Below, one piece after another: positions 1-8,118 of a stretch of 64,000 nucleotides of DNA (position 1 is the stretch's first letter; every line of letters begins with the position of its first letter). The notes under the pieces are model-generated. The model saw only the letters and a list, made by a program, of their open reading frames with translations. It did not search any database and was not told the DNA's origin. This DNA is from an uncultured Alphaproteobacteria bacterium (GTDB lineage Bacteria > Pseudomonadota > Alphaproteobacteria > UBA11222). The position numbers were made by a program, and so were the translations under genes. The DNA is taken from contig CAMYID010000023.1 in assembly GCA_947258435.1 (NCBI GenBank), positions 124,001-188,000 of the forward strand, in the 5' to 3' direction.

Positions 1-107
1 ATGAAAAAAGCCAGCAGAATAAGAAACAGCGACAGAAATACAACGGTATTCTGCGCTGCGCCTGCCGCTTGCGGCTCCGTCTCCTGCTGTTGATATTCGT
101 CTAGCAC
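1..107 (-). CDS. MotB/OmpA-like membrane protein, N-terminal part only
   Basis: The gene runs off the left edge, so only 35 codons are visible. I place the start at a GTG at 107 because AAGGAG lies six bases upstream on the minus strand. The peptide has a short Gln/Glu-rich cytoplasmic head followed by a hydrophobic helix (about residues 22-35, VVFLSLFLILLAFF). This is the usual start of MotB-type and other OmpA-family stator proteins, and the gene follows motE and fliM on the same strand. A stator or envelope anchoring role is inferred from context. The peptidoglycan-binding domain would lie outside the window, so the family is not proven. Confidence 0.5.
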   Translation of the reverse strand, partial: MLDEYQQQETEPQAAGAAQNTVVFLSLFLILLAFF

Positions 108-165
108 GCCTGACTCCTTACAATGAAAAAGTCACAATAAAAACAATAGGATTCCATCGTCCGAC

Positions 166-828
166 TCAGCCGGCCGTATCGGGAAGCTGACGCTGCCGCG
201 CCATCTCAATAGTCAACTCCTGCGCTGCTTTCGGATTCATTTTGCCCAGCACCTCGGCCATTTTGGCCTCATTCATCCGCATCGCGACAGCAAGCAGCAC
301 GCGCATATCGAGTTCATTGAAAATACGCGCGGCGTTCTTTGCCTTCATCTTCTGATAGACTTCGACAAGCTTGGATATGCGCGCTTCTTCCTGGGTATCG
401 AACTGCTCGATCAGCCCCGCAACCGTTGCTTCAAGTTCCTCAAGTTTCGCGATCCGCTCCGCGACCCGCTTTTCCGCCGCAACAAGCAAGGTCCGCTGTG
501 TATCCAGTTCCCGCGCCTGTGCCTCAATCTCTTCACGACGGTCAGACAGGCGCTGCAGCAACTGTACCTCGGACTCGCTGATCTCCCCCGTATCGCCAAG
601 GTTCGCCGCAGCAGGGGCGGCAGACAGGGCCTGCGACATATCGTTCTTGTCTGACTGCGGCTCAACCGCCTTTACATCGGTTGCAGCCTGTGCGGAACTG
701 ATCCCGGCTTCAAATTCGATCACCCCGTTCCAGACGTCATTTATCTTCAGGCCGAACAGCATCGCCGCACAGCCCATTACCACCGGCAATAGCCGTACCC
801 GCTCAATTGCAAAAAAACGGCCCAGCAT
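166..828 (-). CDS. motE: MotE-like flagellar motor chaperone
   Basis: A 220-residue protein with one N-terminal membrane helix (about residues 12-30), a long coiled coil (about 85-145, rich in Glu, Arg and Gln) and a C-terminal MgtE-N-like helical domain (about 150-215). The C-terminal domain has the pattern KMKAKNAARIFNELD and MNPKAAQELT, which is typical of MotE. In rhizobia MotE stabilises the periplasmic motor protein MotC. Here it probably helps stator assembly at the inner membrane. Its ATG overlaps the stop of the upstream DUF6468 gene by one base (TAATG), so the two are translationally coupled. A MotB-like gene follows downstream. Confidence 0.82.
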   Translation of the reverse strand: MLGRFFAIERVRLLPVVMGCAAMLFGLKINDVWNGVIEFEAGISSAQAATDVKAVEPQSDKNDMSQALSAAPAAANLGDTGEISESEVQLLQRLSDRREEIEAQARELDTQRTLLVAAEKRVAERIAKLEELEATVAGLIEQFDTQEEARISKLVEVYQKMKAKNAARIFNELDMRVLLAVAMRMNEAKMAEVLGKMNPKAAQELTIEMARQRQLPDTAG

Positions 829-1301
829 TATCGCACCGCCCGCAATGCGTTACGCAATGCCAGTTTGTCATCGCCGTCATTATCGTCAGCCGGCAGACGC
901 CCCTCGTCCGGCCCGAATTTGGGCACTTCCGCAACAGCCGCCTCCGGGGTACCGGCGAATGTCGGTTTTCGTCCTGCGCTGCTGCGCCCTTCAACATCGG
1001 CCGCAAGACGATCGGCAAGGTTATTACCCGCCTCGACAATCATGGCGAGCTCATCCGACAGCGCCTTCGCCCCGGCAACCTGCGATGCAAGTTTTTCACC
1101 GACAGTGTCACCCGCCTCCTGCAGATTGCGAATGCCAAGCCGTGCCTGTTCGGTGGCGCTGTTCAACTCGCGAACGACTTTCAGCAGGCCGTCCTGGCCG
1201 CTGCGCAGCGCACCAAGACGCCGGTTCAGCAAGAAACAATAGGCAACCGTGACCCCCAACAAGACAGCAACCAGGATGTCTAACATCAGTTCGGTCAACA
1301 T
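828..1301 (-). CDS. DUF6468 protein, PflI-like flagellar positioning protein
   Basis: A 157-residue bitopic protein. The N-terminal membrane helix covers about residues 5-25 and is followed by a predicted coiled coil (about 30-95). The tail is polar and looks disordered. DUF6468 proteins sit next to fliL-fliM in alphaproteobacteria; the Caulobacter member PflI is needed for correct placement of the flagellum at the pole. Position between fliM and motE fits that role. The assignment rests on length, topology and neighbourhood more than on a catalytic motif, because the family has none. Confidence 0.7.
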   Translation of the reverse strand: MLTELMLDILVAVLLGVTVAYCFLLNRRLGALRSGQDGLLKVVRELNSATEQARLGIRNLQEAGDTVGEKLASQVAGAKALSDELAMIVEAGNNLADRLAADVEGRSSAGRKPTFAGTPEAAVAEVPKFGPDEGRLPADDNDGDDKLALRNALRAVR

Positions 1302-1325
1302 GGCGCGCTCCTCAACAAATCACTG

Positions 1326-2507
1326 CTAAACCGACAGGCCGTCGGTAATGCCGGTCATCCGGCTGTTAATACGGACTGCAATCTTTGTGCCTATCCGCCC
1401 CATTTTCCCATCGACCAACCCGATACTGCCGCAACGCATCTTCACCACTGAATCGGCGGTGCAGTTCAACATCACAGTTTGGCCGACTTCAAAATTCATG
1501 ACATCGCGCAGGCTCATCGCCTGCTCATCCAGAACTGCTTCAATCGGGATTTGCGTGTTCCAGAGTTCGGTCGCCAGATGGCTTTCCCAAATTGAGTCAC
1601 GACCGAATTTTTCGCCCATGAACATCTGCAACAGCAACTCGCGGATCGGCTCGAGCGTCGCATAGGGCAGCGCCAGTTCAATGCGACCGCCGCGATCTTC
1701 CATATCAATGCGCAACCGCACCAGAATAGCGGCATTGGCCGGGCGCGCGATTGCCGCAAAACGCGGATTTGTCTCCATCCGGTCGAGCTTGAATGTAACC
1801 GGCGACAGCGGTTCAAACGCAATCGACATATCGTTGAGCACAACCTCGACCATCCGCTCCACCAGGGAACGTTCAATCGTTGTATAGGGGCGCCCCTCGA
1901 TCCGCATCGCAGCGGTACCGCGCCGGCCGCCAAGCAACACGTCGACAATCGAATAAATCAGGTTTGAATCAACGGTGAACAGACCGTAGTTGTCCCACTC
2001 TTCGGCCCGATGAACCGCCAGAATTGCGGGCAACGGAATGGAGTTCAGATAATCGCCAAACCGAACAGAGGTAATATTGTCGAGACTGACTTCGACATTG
2101 TCCGAGGTGAAATTGCGCAGCGAGGTGGTCATCAGCCGTACCAGCCGGTCAAATACGATTTCAAGCATCGGCAGGCGTTCATAGGACACCAATGCCGAGT
2201 TGATCATCGCCTTGATGCCGCTGCGATCCTGCTGCGTGGCATCGTCATCGTCGAAACCGAGCAGACTGTCGATTTCATCCTGATTGAGGACACGCCCCGA
2301 CGAACCGGTATCTGTCGGCTCGTCGTCATCGACCATGGCCGCCCATTCCGCAGCCATCTCGCCATCATCGCCGTCGCCGTCGCCCTCGGTTTCGGCCTCC
2401 CAGGCGGCGGCTAGCGCCTCATCATCGTCGCCGTCACCGGCTTCCGCTTCGGTTTCGGCTTCCCATGCCGCGGCGATGGCCTCATCATCAAGTTCTTCTT
2501 CAGACAT
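1326..2507 (-). CDS. fliM: Flagellar switch protein FliM with acidic repeat extension
   Basis: A 393-residue C-ring protein that binds phospho-CheY and controls rotation direction. The conserved EIDSLLGF CheY-binding peptide normally begins within the first few residues; here the motif LNQDEIDSLLGF starts at residue 74. The 73 residues before it are very acidic and hold three copies of a DE-A-(I/L/M)-AA-W-A-type unit (about 8-20, 29-44, 49-63). The CheC-like middle domain covers about 95-290 and the SpoA/FliN-like domain about 310-390. It lies 15 bases after fliL, so they are probably one operon. Confidence 0.95.
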   Translation of the reverse strand: MSEEELDDEAIAAAWEAETEAEAGDGDDDEALAAAWEAETEGDGDGDDGEMAAEWAAMVDDDEPTDTGSSGRVLNQDEIDSLLGFDDDDATQQDRSGIKAMINSALVSYERLPMLEIVFDRLVRLMTTSLRNFTSDNVEVSLDNITSVRFGDYLNSIPLPAILAVHRAEEWDNYGLFTVDSNLIYSIVDVLLGGRRGTAAMRIEGRPYTTIERSLVERMVEVVLNDMSIAFEPLSPVTFKLDRMETNPRFAAIARPANAAILVRLRIDMEDRGGRIELALPYATLEPIRELLLQMFMGEKFGRDSIWESHLATELWNTQIPIEAVLDEQAMSLRDVMNFEVGQTVMLNCTADSVVKMRCGSIGLVDGKMGRIGTKIAVRINSRMTGITDGLSV

Positions 2508-2522
2508 TGCTATTCATGCACC

Positions 2523-3047
2523 CTACTGAACGAGCATTTCTTTAAAGAGGATGTCCTGCACCTCGATCGGCTGAACCGAGATGTTAACCCGGCGCAGCAG
2601 CTCTTCCTTCAGCCGGATCATGCCCGCCGAGCCGCGCAGATCCTCAACCCGCATTTCACGCAGGAACACCTGAAAATTATCCACAACACGCGGCAGCAAC
2701 GGCTCAAGCGCCATCGGAGCCTCCGGATCATCAAGCTCTAGCGACACGCGCAGCTTAAGGAAGGATCCCCGCTTGTCGGAAGAAGACAGATTTACAAGGA
2801 TTTCAGGCATGTCATAGAAGACGACCTGCTTTTCCTCTTCCACCACCTCTTCCTCGGCAAGCGCTTCGGCTTCCTCATCCGATGACGAACCAAGGAAAAG
2901 AAACGCGCCACCACCGGCAAGAACCAGCAGCAGCACAGGCAATGCGATGAAGAGAATGATCGTCTTGCCACTCAGCTTTTTCTTCTTCGCGCCCTCGGCT
3001 TCTTCACCTTCGGCTGCTTCGGCTTCTGTATCTGCGTCTTCCGCCAT
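2523..3047 (-). CDS. fliL: Flagellar basal-body protein FliL
   Basis: A 174-residue inner-membrane protein. The acidic N-terminus (1-19) is followed by a Lys-rich stop (KKKKLSGK), one membrane helix (about 29-53), an acidic linker (55-72), and the periplasmic FliL domain (about 75-174) with the typical FYDMPEILVNL strand and a C-terminal DILFKEMLVQ. FliL associates with the stator around the motor. It is the first gene of the minus-strand fliL-fliM-DUF6468-motE run and diverges from flgF. Confidence 0.92.
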   Translation of the reverse strand: MAEDADTEAEAAEGEEAEGAKKKKLSGKTIILFIALPVLLLVLAGGGAFLFLGSSSDEEAEALAEEEVVEEEKQVVFYDMPEILVNLSSSDKRGSFLKLRVSLELDDPEAPMALEPLLPRVVDNFQVFLREMRVEDLRGSAGMIRLKEELLRRVNISVQPIEVQDILFKEMLVQ

Positions 3048-3242
3048 GTTCTGTCGCCCAAATCTGATTTCATGCAGCGCGATGCTGCAACTTTCCCAAG
3101 ACTAAATTTTATCGGTTAACGGAGTCTTGCGATTGGCGCTAAAGCGCAAAAACAACAGGGCAAAATCTGCCACGCGGCAGGCTTTTCTCAGGAACCGCGC
3201 CCGCACCGGACAAAAAACCGGACTTGTCGGCCATTTCCCAAC

Positions 3243-3258
3243 TGGCACGCAAACTGCA
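3243..3258 (+). promoter_or_regulatory. Sigma-54 (RpoN) promoter of flgF operon
   Basis: TGGCACG, four bases, then CTGCA. The GG and GC dinucleotides have the exact -24/-12 spacing of RpoN promoters, and only one base of the TTGCA element differs. The expected transcription start is near 3269, about 50 bases before the flgF ATG. RpoN control of rod and hook genes is established in Caulobacter, so a FlbD-like activator is the likely partner. Confidence 0.85.
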
Positions 3259-3319
3259 ATTGGGGGCAGGCAGCACGGGTTTCGTGCAAACAACGCGACA
3301 GAACGGTGGCGGGCAGCAC

Positions 3320-4057
3320 ATGGAAAACAGTTTTTCAATCAGCCTATCCAATCTGACCTCCCTGCGGCGGCAGATGGATGTTATCGCCAATAACCTGGCG
3401 AATATGAACACCGGCGGCTTCAAGGCCGAACAGGTGCTGTTTCAGGAATATCTCGCACCTGTCGCGCAAGGCGCGGGGCCTGCCAAGAATGTTTCACTTG
3501 TACTGGATTACGGCGTCAAGCGCGATTTTGCGCCGGGCAATATCTCCCCCACCGGAAATGCCCTGCATGTTGCCTTGGGCGGTACGGGCTTTTTCGCCGT
3601 CGAATACAAGGACGGGGTCGCCTATACGCGCGCCGGTAATTTCACGCTGAGTAATGAAGGCGATCTTGTGACCCAGGCCGGCTTCCGGGTGCTGGATGAG
3701 GATCTGCAACCCATCACGCTGGATCCCGAAAACGCCATGCCGGACATTTCGACAAATGGCGCCATCTCCATCGAAGGGGATGAGCCCAAACAGCTTGCTA
3801 TTGTGGATTTCAACAATCCTCAGACGCTGAAGAAGGCTGGCGCGAATATCTATACGAGCGAAGAAGAGGGTAAACCGGTTGAGCAGAACGATATCGTCAT
3901 CCAGCAAGGATATCTGGAGGATTCCAATGTCGAACCGATCCTGGAAATCACGCGCATGATCGATGTGATGCGTCGCTATCAGTCGGCCAAGGGGCTCATC
4001 GATACAGGCGACGATCTGACCACGAAGGTCATCGATCAGCTATCGCAAATTCGCTAA
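3320..4057 (+). CDS. flgF: Flagellar proximal rod protein FlgF
   Basis: A 245-residue rod protein. I chose the ATG at 3320 because the flagellar rod N-terminal motif begins just after it and an upstream in-frame ATG at 3224 precedes the sigma-54 promoter. The N-terminal domain has the signature QMDVIANNLANMNTGGFKAE (about 19-38). The C-terminal helix has MIDVMRRYQSAKGLID. Proteins of this family are exported by the flagellar type III system without a cleaved signal and form the proximal rod. It is the first gene of flgF-flgG-flgA-flgH. Confidence 0.95.
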   Translation: MENSFSISLSNLTSLRRQMDVIANNLANMNTGGFKAEQVLFQEYLAPVAQGAGPAKNVSLVLDYGVKRDFAPGNISPTGNALHVALGGTGFFAVEYKDGVAYTRAGNFTLSNEGDLVTQAGFRVLDEDLQPITLDPENAMPDISTNGAISIEGDEPKQLAIVDFNNPQTLKKAGANIYTSEEEGKPVEQNDIVIQQGYLEDSNVEPILEITRMIDVMRRYQSAKGLIDTGDDLTTKVIDQLSQIR

Positions 4058-4096
4058 ATCACGCCATTTTCCGCAAAAAAGGAAAGATAACTGCCC

Positions 4097-4885
4097 ATGA
4101 AATCCTTAAGCATCGCAGCGACCGGCATGTTGGCACAGCAGCTCAATGTTGAGGTGATCTCCAACAATATCGCCAATATGAACACGACGGGCTTCAAGCG
4201 CCAGAGGGCGGAATTTCAGGACCTGCTTTACCAGAATCTCCGCCGTATCGGCGCTGACAGCTCAAATGCCGGCACGATAGTCCCCTCGGGCGTCCAAATC
4301 GGCACCGGTGTCCGGGCCGGTTCGGTTTACCGCATCACCGAGCAAGGCAACCTTGCATCGACCGAAAACACCTATGACCTGGCTATTCAGGGCCGTGGTT
4401 TCTTCAGAATACAGCTTCCCAGCGGCGATGAAGCCTATACCCGTGCCGGGTCGTTTTCCCTGAGCGCAGAGGGCCAGATTGTGACCGGCGACGGTTATGT
4501 TGTCTCCCCCGGTATCGCGATCCCCGCCGAAGCAACCGATGTCTTTATCAACACCCAGGGCGAAGTTCAGGCAAAACTGCAGGGTCAGGTGGAACTTCAG
4601 ACTGTTGGCCAGCTTGAGCTTGCAATTTTCTTCAATGAGGGCGGGCTTGAAGCACAGGGCGACAATCTGTTTCTGGAAACCCCGGCCTCAGGCGCTGCGC
4701 AAATCGGTGCCCCCGGCAGTCCGGGGTATGGCACTGTTCTTCAGGGCTTCGTGGAAACCGCAAATGTCAACCCTGTCGCAGAGATTACCGCCCTGATTTC
4801 TGCACAGCGCGCCTATGAGATGAATTCCAAGGTCATCAGCGCATCAGACGAAATGCTGTCGACAACTTCCAACCTCCGCAGGTAA
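4097..4885 (+). CDS. flgG: Flagellar distal rod protein FlgG
   Basis: A 262-residue distal rod subunit. It shows VISNNIANMNTTGFKRQR near the N-terminus (about 19-36), the FlgG segment YQNLRRIG followed by the long loop before GVQIGTGV, and the C-terminal AEITALISAQRAYEMNSKVI helix. Length matches the family (about 260). It begins 39 bases after flgF and ends five bases before flgA. Confidence 0.97.
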   Translation: MKSLSIAATGMLAQQLNVEVISNNIANMNTTGFKRQRAEFQDLLYQNLRRIGADSSNAGTIVPSGVQIGTGVRAGSVYRITEQGNLASTENTYDLAIQGRGFFRIQLPSGDEAYTRAGSFSLSAEGQIVTGDGYVVSPGIAIPAEATDVFINTQGEVQAKLQGQVELQTVGQLELAIFFNEGGLEAQGDNLFLETPASGAAQIGAPGSPGYGTVLQGFVETANVNPVAEITALISAQRAYEMNSKVISASDEMLSTTSNLRR

Positions 4886-4890
4886 GGCAA

Positions 4891-5934
4891 ATGGCTGAGA
4901 CACCCCTAATCCGCACCTCATGGCATAGCCGGTTCGGGATACTGACCCGCATCTCCCTTGTCAGCCTTGTGGTTTTGCTGCTCAGCCTGTCCCGGGCAGA
5001 GGCAAATCTGCGGCTGGAAACGCGGGTCAGCGTCGAGAACACCGATATCACACTCGCAGACGTGGTCAGCGGCCTGTCACCCGCTATGATGCAGGAACAT
5101 GCACTGGATGAAATCATCATTGCCGCCGCACCAAATCCGGGTGAGAGCCGTACTTTGCTTGTCTCCACCGTATTGCGTGCGTTACGCGCACAAGGGCTTG
5201 AGATTGCTGCCCTGCCCGCCGCCAAGCGCATCAGGCTGACACGGACAGGCAAATCCATTGCGCGAAGTGCCATTGAGCGTGAAATTACAAGCTATCTGAT
5301 CCAGCAGGGCGCGCCCGCCTCCATTCGCGTGGAAATCGCCCGCAACGCACCGCGGCTTTATGTCCCGACCGATGAACCCCAAAGCTTTGATATTGTCGAT
5401 CTGCGTTACCAGCGCAAAAGAGGCCGGTTTGTAGCCAAATTAAGAGCGCCCGCCGGCGACAGCGGGGCGCCGGTCCAGGAAATTACAGGCCTTGTATACG
5501 AAACCGTTATGGTGCCCGTACTTGCGCGTGCGATGTCGCGCGGCGAAATTATCGGCAAATCCGACGTCACGATGATCCGGCTGCGCGCCAACTGGTCCAA
5601 CCGGACTGTTGTGACCGACAAATCCGAGTTGCTGGGGATGGCAGTGCAGCGCTATCTGAGCGCCGGCGCGGTGATCCGGCAAAACGATATCGACCCGCCG
5701 CTTCTGGTGCAGAAGGGCGAGCTGGTGATCGTGCATTTCAACGCGCCAGGGTTGCGCCTGACAACACAGGCACGCGCGCTGGAAAACGGTGCCCGTAATG
5801 CACTCATCCGTGTGGTCAACACTCAGACAAACCGAATTCTGGAAGTGAATGTTACCGCCCCGGGACGCGCAAAAGTGAGCAACTTTGCACCCGCATTCGG
5901 CGGAGCGGGCCAGATTCTGGCTGCCAGCCGCTAA
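4891..5934 (+). CDS. flgA: P-ring assembly chaperone FlgA
   Basis: A 347-residue periplasmic protein with a long signal anchor (about residues 15-38, ISLVSLVVLLLSLSRAEA). A SAF-like domain and the C-terminal FlgA chaperone domain follow (about 205-335), including ARAMSRGEIIGKSDV and the closing GRILEV-type strand (NRILEVNVTAPGR). It helps FlgI assemble into the P ring. It is longer than the enterobacterial protein (about 220) but normal for alphaproteobacteria. AAGG lies just upstream of the ATG and overlaps the flgG stop region. Confidence 0.9.
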   Translation: MAETPLIRTSWHSRFGILTRISLVSLVVLLLSLSRAEANLRLETRVSVENTDITLADVVSGLSPAMMQEHALDEIIIAAAPNPGESRTLLVSTVLRALRAQGLEIAALPAAKRIRLTRTGKSIARSAIEREITSYLIQQGAPASIRVEIARNAPRLYVPTDEPQSFDIVDLRYQRKRGRFVAKLRAPAGDSGAPVQEITGLVYETVMVPVLARAMSRGEIIGKSDVTMIRLRANWSNRTVVTDKSELLGMAVQRYLSAGAVIRQNDIDPPLLVQKGELVIVHFNAPGLRLTTQARALENGARNALIRVVNTQTNRILEVNVTAPGRAKVSNFAPAFGGAGQILAASR

Positions 5935-5966
5935 TTTCCTGAATCAAGAGAGCGCAGGCCCGAAAT

Positions 5967-6743
5967 ATGACAGATCAGAACCACCCCATCGCCGGCAAAT
6001 TTTCACGCCTTGCCCTGCTGCTGTTATTACTGTCCGGGCTTACCGCCTGCGGCAGCACAGTGGACCGGCTTTCCCAGGTCGGCGCCCCGCCGCCCCTGAC
6101 CCCGCTGGAAGGCACCCAAACCGCCGTGCCACGCGCTACGCGTGTCGCAATGCCCATGCCCACGCCACAGATTACCGCAAGCCAGCCGAACTCCCTGTGG
6201 CGCACCGGTGCCCGCTCCTTCTTCAAGGATCAGCGTGCCTCGGCGGTTGGCGATATTCTGACCGTGAATATTGCAATTACCGACAGCGCCCAGGTCGACA
6301 ATCGGACAACCCGCACACGGGCGGCCAATGAAGGCGTCGAAGCGCCAAATCTGCTTGGTTTTGAAAGCAATCTGAACCGCATTCTGCCCGAAGCGGTGTC
6401 GCCAAGCTCCCTTGTGGATGCGACATCGACAAGTTCGTCTACCGGCCAGGGTACCGTAAACCGCCGTGAATCCATCACAATGACGATGGCGGCTGTGGTG
6501 ACGCAGATCCTGCCCAATGGCAACCTTGTCATTCAGGGGCGACAGGAGGTCCGGATCAATTTCGAAGTCCGTGAAATCGCTATCGCCGGCGTTGTTCGCC
6601 CTGAGGATATCAGCAATGGCAATACCATCCAGCATTCGCAGATTGCTGAAGCGCGCATTTCCTATGGTGGCCGCGGGCAGCTGACCGATGTACAGCAGCC
6701 GCGCTACGGCCAACAGGTATATGATATCCTGTTTCCGTTCTGA
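5967..6743 (+). CDS. flgH: Flagellar L-ring lipoprotein FlgH
   Basis: A 258-residue outer-membrane lipoprotein forming the L ring. It has a type II signal with lipobox L-T-A-C (Cys at about residue 28), the family motif NSLWRTGARSFFKDQRA and GDILTVNI (about 73-100), and the C-terminal GVVRPEDISNGNTI and ARISYGGRGQL strands. It is the last gene of the flgF operon, and a strong hairpin follows 48 bases after its stop. Confidence 0.95.
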   Translation: MTDQNHPIAGKFSRLALLLLLLSGLTACGSTVDRLSQVGAPPPLTPLEGTQTAVPRATRVAMPMPTPQITASQPNSLWRTGARSFFKDQRASAVGDILTVNIAITDSAQVDNRTTRTRAANEGVEAPNLLGFESNLNRILPEAVSPSSLVDATSTSSSTGQGTVNRRESITMTMAAVVTQILPNGNLVIQGRQEVRINFEVREIAIAGVVRPEDISNGNTIQHSQIAEARISYGGRGQLTDVQQPRYGQQVYDILFPF

Positions 6744-6791
6744 GGGTTGTAACTTGCAATTGGCGCGGCACTGTACCGGGTGCCCAAAAGC

Positions 6792-6817
6792 AAAAGGACC
6801 CGCTGCGGGTCCTTTTT
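6792..6817. terminator. Bidirectional terminator between flgH and dksA
   Basis: An 11-bp perfect stem (AAAAGGACCCG / CGGGTCCTTTT) with a three-base loop. The T run serves the plus strand and the A run on the other side serves the minus strand. It sits between two convergent genes, so it can end both transcripts. Confidence 0.9.
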
Positions 6818-6858
6818 CGTCACAATGCCGCAAGAGCCATTCGCACGGGCAAAGCGCG

Positions 6859-7275
6859 CTAATCGTCCCGGAATACCTTTTCGCGTTTTTCGTGCCGCTC
6901 CTGTGCCTCGATACTCAATGTTGCAACCGGCCGCGCATCCAGCCGCTTCAGGCCGATCGGCTCCCCGGTTTCTTCACAATAGCCATATGTGCCTTCCTCG
7001 ATCCGCTGCAGCGCCGCGTTGATCTTGTTGATCAGCTTGCGTTGCCGGTCCCGCGTGCGCAACTCCAGCGTACGTTCGGATTCATCGGAAGCGCGATCTG
7101 CAATATCGGGATGCTGACTCGTATCCGATTGCAGATGCTTCAGCGTTTCCTTGTTTTCCTCAAGGATTTCATTCTTCCAATTCAATAGCTTGCGCCGGAA
7201 ATATTCTTTCTGGCGGGCATTCATGAACGGTTCGCTTTCTGAAGGGCGATAATTCGCAGAAAGTCGCGTAGCCAT
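6859..7275 (-). CDS. dksA: RNA polymerase-binding protein DksA
   Basis: A 138-residue transcription factor that enters the RNA polymerase secondary channel and works with ppGpp. The start at 7275 is chosen because GAGG lies seven bases upstream. The coiled-coil tip motif D-I-A-D-R-A is present (Asp57, Asp60). In the zinc-finger region only Cys100 remains of the four classical cysteines, a pattern seen in alphaproteobacterial DksA proteins. It converges on flgH and lies between flagellar operons. Confidence 0.9.
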   Translation of the reverse strand: MATRLSANYRPSESEPFMNARQKEYFRRKLLNWKNEILEENKETLKHLQSDTSQHPDIADRASDESERTLELRTRDRQRKLINKINAALQRIEEGTYGYCEETGEPIGLKRLDARPVATLSIEAQERHEKREKVFRDD

Positions 7276-7425
7276 CGGATATCCTCTAAATACCCTCATC
7301 CATTAGCAAAACGCCGTGGAGTATATGTTCGGCCTTTCACTTGGGCAACCGTTCACATCCCCTATGGGGAAGAAACTTTTGATAAGAGGAAAAATATAGA
7401 CAAATCAGTAGATTAGATGCGCTTA

Positions 7426-7860
7426 CTAAGCGGATTTTGCTTCCAGTTTCGCCAGTTCCACCTTCGCGCGCAGTTCAATTTGCCGGATAATCGATTGCAG
7501 CCTGGGGTCACAATAGCTGTTAACGGGCAGCGCGCTGAGTCTCTCCAGTTGCTGCAGCCGGGCGACCGAAACCTGACCGCTCAACAGACCATGGCGAATG
7601 TCATCCAGCAGCTTCAGCATGCGCTCCGCGCGGTCCTGTTCGCTGTCATCAGCTGTGGAACCCTGCCCGGCTTCCTGCACATTGAGCAAGGAACTGACCG
7701 GCGCGACGGCACCGTTTCCCGCAACCTCTGCCGTCGCAGTGGACGCATTGCCCCCGGTCTGCGCGGTATTTTCCAGCGTGAAAGCGCGATCGGTCTTCTT
7801 GCGCCCTTCGCTGCGCCGGACCTGGCTGGTACCGACGCTTCCTGTATTACCTATCCGCAT
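7426..7860 (-). CDS. fliX: Flagellar assembly regulator FliX
   Basis: A 144-residue protein with a variable N-terminal half and a conserved helical C-terminal half (about 75-142: RMLKLLDDIRHGLL, then DPRLQSIIRQIELRAKVELAKL). FliX is an alphaproteobacterial protein that couples basal-body assembly to the sigma-54 activator FlbD. It is divergent from flgI across a 258-bp region that carries a sigma-54 promoter, the same arrangement as in Caulobacter. This supports FliX/FlbD control of the neighbouring operon. The Shine-Dalgarno is weak. Confidence 0.85.
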   Translation of the reverse strand: MRIGNTGSVGTSQVRRSEGRKKTDRAFTLENTAQTGGNASTATAEVAGNGAVAPVSSLLNVQEAGQGSTADDSEQDRAERMLKLLDDIRHGLLSGQVSVARLQQLERLSALPVNSYCDPRLQSIIRQIELRAKVELAKLEAKSA

Positions 7861-8050
7861 GGATTCCGGCCTGTGACAAATATGCTTGGTCCACAGATTG
7901 CGCTTGTTTCGTTAACAAGCAGTAAAACCGGCACGCCAGAACTGCCGCCAGATCAGGCTTTGCCGCCCCGTTACGGTAAATTTTGCCGCCCTGAACAGCT
8001 GGCACGGCTGAACCCGCTCTGTAACCGGGGCAATTCCCGGTATGGTAATC

Positions 8051-8066
8051 TGGCACGGAATTCGCA
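8051..8066 (+). promoter_or_regulatory. Sigma-54 (RpoN) promoter of flgI operon
   Basis: TGGCACG, four bases, then TCGCA with exact GG-to-GC spacing. One mismatch in the -12 element. The predicted start is near 8077, about 42 bases before the flgI ATG. It lies between fliX and flgI. Confidence 0.85.
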
Positions 8067-8118
8067 TTCCCAAGCTCAGTCACCGTGACTTCAACGACCT
8101 GCAGGCGTAAAACCGATC

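Noticed and set aside
371-1252. Long plus-strand open frame opposite motE and the DUF6468 gene
   Set aside because: Both minus-strand genes are recognisable and fit the operon; the plus-strand product is Ser/Arg-rich low-complexity sequence.
3083-3098. Possible minus-strand sigma-54 promoter for fliL (TGGGAAAGTTGCAGCA)
   Set aside because: Only the GG and GC positions fit; the rest of the -24 element does not.
8000-8018. A second TGGCACG upstream of flgI
   Set aside because: No GC dinucleotide lies at the required distance; the match at 8051 is better and closer to the gene.
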